NCBI GenBank assembly: GCA_020086605.1
Contig: JACBWW010000012.1
Span: forward strand, 14,259,855-14,323,854
Reading direction: 5' to 3'
DNA length: 64,000 nucleotides
Origin: Lanius collurio
Lineage: Eukaryota; Chordata; Aves; Passeriformes; Laniidae
How positions within the stretch are numbered: the stretch's first letter is position 1; the number at the start of each line of letters is the position of its first letter. The notes beneath the pieces are model-generated. The model had not been told where the DNA came from, did no database searches, and saw only the letters and a list, made by a program, of their open reading frames with translations. Shown here piece by piece: positions 40,301 through 52,300 of this stretch. A program made the position numbers and the translations under genes.

Positions 40301-43300
40301 CTATCAGACAAGCTGTCAGAACTAATCTGTGCTTACACAGTCTGCAGTAAAACCCCTCTACAACACAAAGACAATAGAAGGTGCCTGATCCTTCATTGTA
40401 CTTTAGATTTAAAATGGTGTCCATTATTCTTATATTTTAGCAGGGTTCAAGGTCTTCTTTCAGCCTTCACTTATTTTGTCGAGCTCTCATTCAATAGCCT
40501 TGATATTTAAGCTCTTTTTTTTTTTTCCTTTTAGACATCAGAACAAGAGACTAAAGGTCTTCCCAGCAAAAAGGGAATTGTGCAATCTATAGTAGGTCAA
40601 GGCTACCATCGTAAGATAGTCCTAGCATCCCAGTCCATACAGAATGTTGTTTATAAGTGAGTATGTTTTCCATGGGTTATTTATTTTGTTTTTTATGGCT
40701 TTTTCGAAGGATATACATCTGTTTATCAGAGGTTTTAAGACCATTGTGGAATAACTGTTTATTCGTGTAGTGAAGAGAGAGGCGTGCTAAAATGCTTGGT
40801 CAGTCTTAAACATCATTTGTGCCTCCTCTGTGATGACCAGCAGAGGGCTTAACTGTGTGTTTATTGTGACTAAGATGAGCATTAAAGCTTAAAATTTATT
40901 TATCTGAAACTTATATTTTCAGATAGCTAAATCTGTCCTCTTTTTCTCACTTAAAAGATATATATTTTCAGTTATCCACTTTTGAAAAATGCAGGAAGAA
41001 TCTAGTCGCTCTGCCATAAAACTTCAGGAAGTGAAATCAAGAAATTATGTGGTTGAATCTATTTGGGCATCATGATGTATTTGCAATATGTAAAAATAAC
41101 AAGACATTACATCCTCTTAAATTAAACTTGGTATATTAAAACATTATTTAACATTTTTAGGGTGAAGTTTTCTCTGCATTCAGATATTTCTTGAGCTTTT
41201 ATTTTTAATTTAGTAAGATTGCTTTTCATTGGTCAACTTCTTTGTCTCTTTAAGTGATGGGCAGTCCTCAGCAATACCTGTAGCCAGCATGGAGTTTGCA
41301 GCAATTTGCCTAAGAAATGCCTTGTTGCTCCTGCCAGAAGATCAACAGGAGCCAAAGCAGGAAAATGGATCTAAAACTAGTAATCAGCTGGGGGGAAATA
41401 CAGAAAACAGTGAAAGCAGTGAAGCATGCAGGTAAACAGAATTGAATATAAACCTTTCTTTTTGTCCAGAGTAACCCTAGGCTGACAGTCTGTGTCTGCT
41501 ACTTACCCTGTTTGGCTAGCAGAAAAAATAGAACATATTTGTAAATTCTCTTAAAAGCATTGGGCTATTCAAAGAAATAGTTTAGCTGCTTGTTTTAATT
41601 TAAGAACAAAATACTGACTTGATTCCTCCTGTCCCTAAAAACTTTTATTAAATTAGACACTGAAATTATTTTTTCCTTTGGTCATCTTTTTTTCTGTGCT
41701 GCAAATGTTATGTTTTCCCATACCCTCCTGCTGTGCATATTGGTATTTCTCTAATTGTAAGTGAAGTTTCACATGTTACAGTGATTTTGTGTGTGTGTGC
41801 ACGTGCACTGTGTACTTGATTCAATATATATTTGAATGTCTGGCAACTCAGTTGTAAACATTTCCCCATGATCAGATTTGACATTCATAAGCCTTAGTAT
41901 GCTTTGTTGTGTTTGCTTTTAATGGGAAACTAGATTTAGAAAGTAAAATAGGAAACCAGCATGGAGCTATTGCTTAATAAATCATATTTTGCAGAAAAGA
42001 GTTTAAGAAAAACTTTCTTTTGTCATTAAAGTTTCAGAAAAAGTAATTTGCAGACAGTGCATGGTAAAGGAAGGTGGTTTAATTTATTGCATCATCTCAT
42101 ACACTCTGGACTTCCTGTTGAAGAGTAACTTTTGATCATAGTCTGCACTTTCATTAAAGACCATTTTGAGGGGAAATGTTACAATAACTCATCTGGAAAA
42201 AGTGTCTGTGGTAGAACTTGAACTACTTAGAGAGTAATGAAAAAACACACTGGTTTTGTCAAACCTGAGTGCAGATAAATGTTAAGAAGATAAGATCCAT
42301 TTGTCAGAAGGCAGGATTTACTGCACACATACTGTGTTGTGTAGGCACAAGGTGCATCCTCATAGATGGTGGGGTTGCCTGCAGACAGACTGTGGCTGGG
42401 AGCTAGTGGCTGTTACTGTTACAACAACATTTGAAAGCTGTTCTCTGTAATCCTGTTTTTCCAATTACAATCTATCTTCTCAAGTGACCATGTGAATTAT
42501 AAAACTTGGAGGGAGGAGGGGGTGGTTGTTGGGGGTTTTTTTTGGCTGTTTGCTTTTGGGTTTTTTTTCCTTTTTTCTTTACTGAGGTTGGAAGTTGTGA
42601 TCTAACTCCTCTGGCAAGTATATATGCATCCCATTGAGATGAAGCTTCTCTGGTTTAAATGGGAGTTCAATTTTAAGCTTTTGGGGCTCACTGAGGGGCA
42701 GTGATGAAAACAGAATGGTGGCCCTTACTTAGACAAGACTTCCTTTTTTGTTTTGTGTTGGGGTGATTTTTGTTTATTTTTGTAGGAGTGAGGAAGGGAA
42801 AACATGCCCTGTATGGGAAGATCCTTTGCTACCTTCTGCTTTCAAAACCAGATGCTTCTTCAGCTGAGGAAAAGCTAAAGAAAGGACTCCCTCATATCTT
42901 GCAGTAGTCATTGCCAATTTCAAAATATCTACAACAAAGGAGGCTGTTCTTGAATTTGTGTGTCACATTCTGAAAGGTTCTCTAAGGATTTGTTCCTTCG
43001 GACAAGGGAACCTCTGTGAGGGAACAGTAGAACATACAAGGCATTTGAAGAAAATCACACTAATTGAACAGGATGGTTTTAAAGCAAATCCCACTAATTG
43101 AGCAAGCTGACTCTTAAGGCAGATTCTTCTTATTCACAAGAAAACAGCAAATACTTTTAGTGGCTAAGGGTATTTTTTTAATCTAATTTTTGGCAAAAGC
43201 ATGAAGTATATACTGTACAGCAGTATTGGGTATGGATTTCCTTGGAGTTTTTATTCACCATTAAATAATCCTCTTCCTTAATTGTGATTCTTAGTTTTTT

Positions 43301-46300
43301 TTGTAGGCACTTGGGATGTTTGAATTGTAGCTGGTAATCTGTTTTTCAAATGTGTGTGCTTCCTTTCTTCTGAGCTTTGAATCTGAACAAATAGAAATCA
43401 TCCAGAATTTCAATTTAGGTAGATCAGTCTGTTTGATTCCACTATTGTAGTTTGAATGCTGGAGTTATCTTACCTATTTGTAATAGACAGATATGAAACT
43501 AGTAAATTAAAAAGTTCTCATTAAGTGGACAGACTCAGTTTCAATTCTAAATTTTCTTTTAAATCTTTTTTTAGACCTTGGTGTCTCTCTCTGCCAAGAT
43601 ACAGCCATTAGCTGTCTCTTCAATTCTCAGTCCAGAAGGAGGTTCTTTCAGCTTATTGGAGGGTGAAGTTTCATACTTCTTAAATAGAATAAATGCTCCC
43701 CCAAAAAACCAAGGTGTAATTTTAAGAAAGTGGAAAAAGAAAAAAAAAAAAGACATTTTGTAATAAAGGTTAGCTAGAAGTCTAAAGGAAGCTGTAGCAC
43801 TTTGTGGGTTATCTTTCTAGAATGTTTATGTAACTAGTTTTCAAGATGTCTAGAGAGAAAACTAGTTTACTGCTTTTACAGGCTAAAAGAAGAGAAGCTT
43901 AGAAATGCAGCAAATTCTGTGTCCCTCCAGTTAAAAATGCTTATCCTACACTGAACTTCAAAAATAGCTCAAGGCTGTGAAGAATGGTGTGGGTTGTTTG
44001 GTCTGTCAGTCAAATCCTTTCCAGCAAGTGTACCACTTCTTCCTTCTCAAATAGAATGGTTAGGATAAGAGCATGTGCTTCGGTCTCTGAATAACTTCAA
44101 TTCCCTCTATTTTAGGCTGCAGAATTTTTAATGTTCTTTTAAATGGAGTGAAGAAATACACTGACCATTTTTAAATTACTTATTATAATAATACACTGTT
44201 CTTATTCTAGCAATAAAAGTCATGAAGGGGATAAATTCATTGCAGCTCCTCCTTCTTCGCCTTTGAAGAAACAGGAATTAGAGAATTTAAGGCAAGTAAA
44301 TAATATAAAATATTCACCACTAAATAATCCTTTTCCTTAATTGTGATTCCTAGGTTTTTTTGTAGGCACTTGGGATGTTGATATGTAGCTGGTAATCTGT
44401 TTTTCAAATGTGTGTGCTTCCTTTCTTCTGAGCTTTGAATCTGAACAAATAGAAATCATCCAGAATTTCAATTTAGGTAGATCAGTCTGTTTGATTCCAC
44501 TGTTGTAAGTTTGGCATTACATATTGGGCAAAGCTGAAAATACCAAGTCCCATAAGAACAAAGCTAAAAACCTGACAATGGCTGTTGACATTGGTAGAAG
44601 GGGATGGAAATTGCTGTAAGTACCTTTTCCTTTAAAGCCATGATAAGACTAGTTTGGAATTCAGTCCCCACATTATCTGACTGTTGATGGGAAAAAAAAA
44701 AGAAAGTGGAAACAGCATAGCTGCTTTTACTAATGAGAATGGTGTTCCTTTCAGCCAGGATTAATCCATAGTTTGCATAAAACAAAGTAAAAATGCCTCT
44801 GTCCAGGCATTTGACTTCCTCCCAGTGGAAAAAACATAGGTAAAGTTTCACTGTAGGTTTCTTATGTGTTCTCAGAGATCCTTAAACTGCTTGTTCAGGA
44901 GTATGAGTGTTCTCCAGATAGGATAACTCACGTGTGTGTAAATAAGTATCATATTATCTGGAGCCTCTTTACTTTTCCCCAACAAGATTACCATTTACTG
45001 GCAATGTTAATTATTTCAGGTGGCTTCCAGCCTGTTGAAAATTTCTTACTATAAAGCTTGTACCTGTTTAGAAAAAAGAAATCTGTTTAAGTTTCCATTA
45101 TGGACAAAGCATACAGTGATTTCCCACTTGAACTCTTGGGTAAACACTCTGTTTCAGCCTAACCTCAGGTAACCTATGTTTTATAATGACCAGCTTAACC
45201 TTTCCTTTGCTCCACTATGTGTAACAAATCTTCTTGTACTCCTTTAAAAGCACTTTAGGAGGAATCTGTGAGGCGATGTCAGTTATTTATTCTGAAGTGG
45301 TACAGGAGTGGCTACTCCAAATAGAACGTGCTGGATTGAAAACAGTGATGTGGGTTGCTTGTGGGTTTTGTGGGTTTTTTCTCCTCCTGACTGTTGAAAA
45401 TGTGGCTGCCACATGTCAAAATTATGTGGTGTCACTTTGTGATTTTTTTTTTTTTTTTAATACGTAGTCTTTTCTTTCACAATCAGCTGTTGTTATCTAC
45501 TGAGGAAATCGGACAACATGTCAGGAAAAACTTAGCAGTTCAGCAAGCAGTGAGCTGCTTCTGGTAAAGAACTTCATATGAGGAAAGAAAAAGCATTGAT
45601 TTTTAATTTTTTTTTTCTCCTACTACCTACTTTGGTTTAATCTAGAGGACTACACATTCCTAGCAAGTGTTTCTGCTGAAACTATTTCTAAGCTTCTGAA
45701 GATAGTTTTGAAAAGCAAAATATGTTACACTCAGATAGTAGTCTTGTATGTTAGTATTGTAAATAGTGTGTTCCTGTAGCCTTGCTCACTAAGGAGCTAA
45801 GTGAAAAAATGGAAATTCTTGTTGAGTTGGGGAAAATTAAGAAAAAAAAGTTCTGGATGTTGTCAAGGATTATCCTAAGGAATTAGTGTCTGTTCAGTTT
45901 TTTCCTGCAAGTCACTGGATTGAAAAACCTGCTTCTAGAACTGAAAAGAGACTGTGAATGCTTTTCTTGCATGATTTTATACAGTTGCACATCCTTATAA
46001 AGGTTCAAAATGCCTGACTTACCTTTGCCCCTGAACAGTTATTAAAAGCTAAAAATATAACCTAGAAAAGGTTTACATGTCCTATATATTGCTTGGTGCT
46101 TGTGCACAAAATTGGTTGAGTGGACTATTCTCATAATAAGCAGTAATTCAATTGCAAGGTTTTAAAAGCAACAAGCAGAAGTTTGAGGTGACCAATCATT
46201 GTTAAGAATTTATGCACTGGAAGTAGAAACTTCCTATTTTTCTTCTGAGTTTCTTCTAAACAATTCTCCTTGCTGCTTCTTATCCTTGGACAAGCCAACT

Positions 46301-49300
46301 CCCCTGTTCTGCTCTCAGCCTGTGCTATGTTCCACACACCACAACCTAACACTGTTAGGATGCATCAAGAGTAAAGAAGTTCTGGTAGACCACAGTGCTA
46401 CATTTGGAAGATTTTGTGGAATTTGTTGTAAAAGTTGAGATAGATAGCAACAGACCTTGTTGTAGTCATTCTCTTTAGATTGAAAGTCTTTGTGTGAGAA
46501 CCCTAATTTTCCCTCTCAAAGCAGATAAAGGAATAATTTGATCATTTGTTTTCTCCATACCCAGTTTTGCCTCAGTTACCCATTTAAAGGTTGCAGTGGT
46601 CTGTTTGGCTCTGTCACAATTAGAAACTTACAGTGATTATCACCCACAGCTGTTTCACTCTCTTTTTCCTCACTCTTAGCCACTGTGTAGTTCTTCCCCA
46701 TCTCCCCTCTGCTGGTGCTGAAGTTCCCTTTGGAGTAAGCTCAGTTTCCATTCTGTATTTCTTGATATTTTGTATTGTTTGCCTGTGTTGAAACATAAAA
46801 AATAGTTTGTATCCATTGTTGGGCTTAGCTATTTGAAATCATTTCAGATTAGTGATGTTCTCTTGATGGTTTCGAAGTGTCATTTTTGGTGCCTTCAGAT
46901 GAAGTTTTGAAGAACTGGATTTACTCTGATTTGCCATTTCCCTGAGAAATAAGGCAAGTCAGATATGGAGTTTGGGTTCCGTAAACTTGCAGTCTGTGTG
47001 GGCTGACAAATCTTGTTGCCTAAACCTACACAAGAGGCTGTTTGACATAATCTGGCAGTTTAAAAAAACATTTTTCTTTTTCCTAGTGCAAAGGCAGTTT
47101 TATTTAGGGCATGCAGAGGCTCGGTGATGCTGGAAGTCTGCTGTGCTCAAAGGCGACCTGTGGAGTTTTGTCAGAATTCTGACTGGGGTGAAAAACTAGT
47201 TTGTCTTTTCCCTTGTGGTGCAATTCTTCTGCTCCGTTTGGCTGTCAGCTCTCCTGAGCGTTTGGTTCAGCCAACTCAACAATGGATGCAAGTGCAAGGA
47301 CACAACTGCAAGGGAGGAAACCTCTATGTTTTCCTTTTCAGATGGCTGTTGCAGAAGGCTTTCGCCAGCTCTTACATGGCCCAAGCAGTGACTAGTCCTT
47401 AGAGCAGAGGAGTAGGTTTCATCCTGTTGTGTGATTGGAGCATGTCTTGTGTTTGAATTTACACTTGCAGAAATAAAAATAGGCTATAAGAAAGTTGTGG
47501 GAAGTGTAAGACATGTTGCTGTAAAGGGCAGTGGCAACCAACTCTGCAGGCCCTGACTGAATACCTGTCTTAGGGTGTTTTACTGGTAACACTCAGCATT
47601 CTCTACTGATTTAAAAGCTGTACTTCCTTGAGGCTGAGACAAAAGAGGTTAGTTAGAAGCAGGCTGTTATTACAAGATTTTGTTTCCATCCCCCTCCCCA
47701 GTCACAACCTTTCAGAAATATTTTAGGTTTAGGACTTGAGCTGGGGAAGCTTTCCTCTCCCTCTCTCAAGCTTTTGTATGTGTTCAGATTTGATGTGACA
47801 TCTGGGCACGGTGGAGAGGAAGTGGGGGTAGGGGGAAACACTGGAGAAGTTTCTTATCCTGCTTGTGCATAATTAAGGAGCATGCCTCCTGGGAAAGGGG
47901 AATAAAGGCACCCCAGGTCCTGCCATGAATTACATGACTTACTGCTGGACCAAAAGTGGGCTTGACAGTTGCCAGAAGGCTGGCGCAATAATAGCCCGCC
48001 TACCAGCGGGAGAGCCAAGGGCTCTCCTCCCGTCGCTCCCAACGTGCGACCCCGCTCAGAGCATCCACTTGTCCTCCCTAGAGAAGAACAGAGTCCTGCT
48101 CACAGCAGGGCGTCATGGGCAGAGCCTTGGGCCCTGAGGACAAGGCAGCCTGCACTGAATGATGTTTTACCAAGTGGAAATTATCCCCGAGAACGGTGTT
48201 TGGTGAGGGGGGGAGCTATTACAAAGTGTGAACCTTGGCCTAATGATGGCATCCTGACGTGGGGTTATTGTTTGAAGATGGAAAATGTGAGTAGTTCAGA
48301 TTTCATTAGACGAACTGCCAGAGATTTTCTGGTTTTGGAAAGATAAGCAAGTCTGTGATGGCAACAAAGTGCCGTGGATCAGTCAGTCTTGGCACTGGAT
48401 TACAGCTCTCAGTTGAGCAAATAACTGGAAATGCCAAATTCTCCAGTGATTGTCTCCCTGTGTGCAGACATTGTAAAATAGAAGAGTGAAATACATTACA
48501 CCTTAATTGATAGCTACCGTGTGTCTGTAGATTGTGTCTTACAGAAATCTAGAAATCTGCTACTCTTCTCTACAACAGAAGGTAAGGGCAGAGGAGTACA
48601 TGTGAGAGTCCAAGGCAAGACCAGTAACAAGAGTGTGAGAGGGAAACTGTCCATGAGAAAAATTACACATGGTGAAGTCCATCTTTTATTAGTCTGTCAA
48701 TTATGATTAAAACTGCAAAGTCTTACTGAGCACGCCATGGTGATCCGTGGTTTATATTGGTAGAACAATTGAGCCCATAAATAATGTACACTAACTCTTT
48801 TACTTCATAGTTAGATGGGAAGTTGTTATTGAAAGTTTATTTCTTTACCACTAAACAAGAATAAAACTTTAACAGGTGTATTTGGAATCACAGAATTCTC
48901 CATTTAACATAATGGCTTTTTCCTCCTCCCCTTTTTTTTGTCTGTTTCCTTCCAGGTGCTCGATCCTTGGGTGTAGTGCTTATGTGGCTCTGGCTTTGGG
49001 AGATAATCTTATGGCATTGAATCATGCAGATAAACTTCTACAGCAACCAAAGCTGTCAGGGTCTCTTAAGTAAGTCTGGTGGGGTCATTTCTTCTTCTTC
49101 AGCCCTGTTTTTTTGCTGGAGAGTTCTGAGTTGGAGCTTCCAATGTCTGTAGTTGCTTGCCAATGCAAAGAATTGCTTGGCCTTGCTCCTGTTCTTGTTG
49201 AAGCCTTAAGTGTCCATTGAAACGCAGGAATATGAATTCCCTCCTTTGTGCACAAATTCCACTTAATTTGGAATCTATTGCTGCTTTTGTTGCTGTTTCT

Positions 49301-52300
49301 CCAGCTCTGGGTCCCATACAGCAGCAGGACTATTAGGTCTCTGTTGTGATTCACTGTAGGGTTGCATGTGCTTGTGTTGGCCCAGCACAAGGGGCAGGGA
49401 TGTGCAGCTGTGGGGAGCCAACATCAGCCCAAACCCATGCTGCTGAAAGGTCACTTATGAAACTACAGCCTCGGAGGGGAAGGTTTGCTCAGTCACTCAG
49501 GGTACCAGCTCTTGTGTGTGCAGGACTTCACTTCAGCTGCTACTGCTGCTTATATTGGTTCCATTCTTCTATTTATCTTGTTCACCTCTCATTTGGCACT
49601 GTACTTTCCTGAAGGATATTCAAAGTGCATTCTTTTTCTCCCCCCCAGTTCTCATACAGCTCTACAAATTCAAGAAAGGCAGCTTTAGCCTCATCCTTCT
49701 GAGTATGTGCATTTAATGCACAGGTTAAAATATAGCAGAGGTTTTTACAGTACTAACAGTTTTCAAAACTGGTAATGTACTTGTGGAAAGCAAGGTAACT
49801 CATGCTAATTTTTATATGCTGGCACCATGCTCTAAACTGGTCCATGCCAATTAAATTCTTTGGCTCCTGTTCTTGACACTACTGCAGGAGCTCATGCTTT
49901 TGCACAGTCATTGTACTAGCAAGATCTTTGAGGAGTTTGCAAGGTAACACATAATTTTGTATTACTGTTATGTAATGAAGGAAATGCTAACTGACAGGGT
50001 TTTTGCAAAGACAAAGAGGTGTTTATCTTGGTCCCAGGAAAATACATTTTTATTGATTGTAAAGTCATGTAATGCTTTAAATTGTAGATATATTAATATT
50101 CTGGGGTGGCTTTTCTTAATTCTATGAATAAAGCCACACCAAGATACTTTGTGGAATGATAATTCCTGTGCATGGATGAATTGTCATTATTCAGGTGTGA
50201 ATTTTTTTTTTATACTTAGGTGCCTAAAAGCAGTAAATGGTAGAACTGGGTGTTATGACAATACCTTAGGAGCAAGTTAATTTCCATGCAAGTGTTCCCA
50301 GAAATAGTTCCCATGTGCTCACGTTAAAAACTGCATTGCTTGACTCACCTAACAAACTGTGGGGATTACTGTTTTGACATTTGTACCCTAACCCTTTGCT
50401 GTTATAGGTTTCTTGGGCATTTGTATGCAGCAGAAGCTCTCATCTCTCTAGACAGAATATCTGATGCCATCACTCACTTGAACCCTGAGAATGTCACTGA
50501 TGTTTCCCTTGGGATCTCTTCAAATGAGCAGGATCAAGGTTAATGCATCCACACTTCATTATAACTGGCTATGCTTTCAGCTGCCTTCCTGCTGTAACTT
50601 TCTAGACAAATATAATGATGATTAAGACATTTTGTTTTAAGATCTGTTGGTTATTGCAGGGTGGGGGACAATGTTGTTTGTGGGTTTGTTGTGTTTTTAC
50701 TTTCCTGGCTTCAGTTCCTACTTTGTGTTTGGTGTGTCTTTTCCCTGTTTTGTCATTCCTATGAAATGGTAAATTCTGTAGCATCAATAGGACTTGTATA
50801 TTGCAGTGTCCTGACTTGTTTGAAGGGAACTTTGTTAAATGTGCTGTTATGGTGAAGTTTGGGTTTCATACCATCTCTTCCAGCCTTTTGGTCTTTAAAT
50901 CAGTCTTTGTGCTGGAATATACCTTAGTGTGAATACAGGAGGGGGGAGAACTTAGTAAATCTGTATCTTAGTCTTCTTGTTGAGAGTGTGTATTCTGTAA
51001 GAGCAAAGTACTTCAGAACCCCTCTGTATACTGAAGTCTACAGAGCTCTGATTCCACTGACATGTCTGCAGTTTAACTTCCCTGTACTCAGCTGCAAATC
51101 TAAAAGCACAACACAGGGTAGGAAGTATTAAATGACATAAACTCTTGAGCAAACTGATCTGTTCTCCCTCTTTAATGTCAGACCATGAAGAAAGCAGAAA
51201 ATTTGTATCTTTGTATTATTTTTGTAATAACCTTTAAAAAAGGTCACAGAATATGACGGGGTTTATTTTGGTTTTTTTTTTTTTTTCTTTGCAGGGTCTG
51301 ACAAAGGAGAGAATGAGGCAATGGAGTCTTGTAAGTACCAACCACTGTATTCAGCAGAGTACAAGAACTTTCTTGGCCAGTTGGAATAGAACTGTAAGAA
51401 AAAGGATTTTTTTTTTTTCCACTGCAGCTGGCAAGCAGACACCACAGTGTTACCCCAGTTCGGTCACGTCTGCACGAACAATGATGTTATTTAACCTTGG
51501 AAGTGCTTACTGCTTGAGGAGTGAATATGACAAAGCTCGAAAATGTCTTCATCAGGTATGAAAAACAAATCTCAAGGCACCTTTAGGGACAAATGTACTT
51601 TCTTAAATGTGCTATTTAGATCACAGCAAATTCTGGTGATTTCACAGCCCAGGTTTATTTGAAGACTCTGTTGAAATGGTGGTTTTCTTGTTTCTTCATG
51701 AAACAGTCTCTCTTAGAAACAAAATGAAGAATTCCAAATTTCTTACTTGTGTAAAACGTTCAGTACCACTTTATAGACAGACAGCATTTTCTTTTCCTTA
51801 GGTCATATCAGAACAGTGGAAGATGACTAGGAAGCCTTTTCATGTTTTCTAAGTTTGCTGGTTTGGGGTTTTTTGTCGTCTTTTTAATGGTCTACTAGTA
51901 ATTGTTATATTTCAGAGAAGGCTTTCTCCCTAGTCATTTAATAACTCACCATCAGAGCTATTATCTTTAGGGCTGTGAGAACGAACTGCAGTTCTGTTCC
52001 TTGTCTGCCTTTTGTCCCAAGAAGTCTCAAATACTGCTTTTGAAATGCTGTCTCCACTTAGCCTGTGTCACGTCACATTAAAAACTGCATTGCTTGACTC
52101 ACATAAAAAAATGTGGTCCTTCTCATGGCTGGGACCTATCTCTTTCAGTCATGTTTCTTTTTGCAGCCATTGCTGTCTGTCAGGAAGACTGCTTGGATGC
52201 ATTGTTGAGCTACAAACTGAAACAGCGGCTTCTAGATTATTTCACAGTAGTTGTGTATGTGAACAGATTCAAATCCTTGAGGCTCTCAGCTACTTAGGGC

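Larger units (their letters stand above)
44292..48955 (+). other. CNOT10: CNOT10 intron 13 (GC-AG)
   Basis: 4.66 kb, starting GCAAGT and ending TTCCTTCCAG. It contains the second copy of the 203-bp repeat only 19 bp after the donor (44311-44513), and an LTR-like or leader-like GC-rich stretch at about 47870-48250. I see no alternative exon. Confidence 0.9.
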
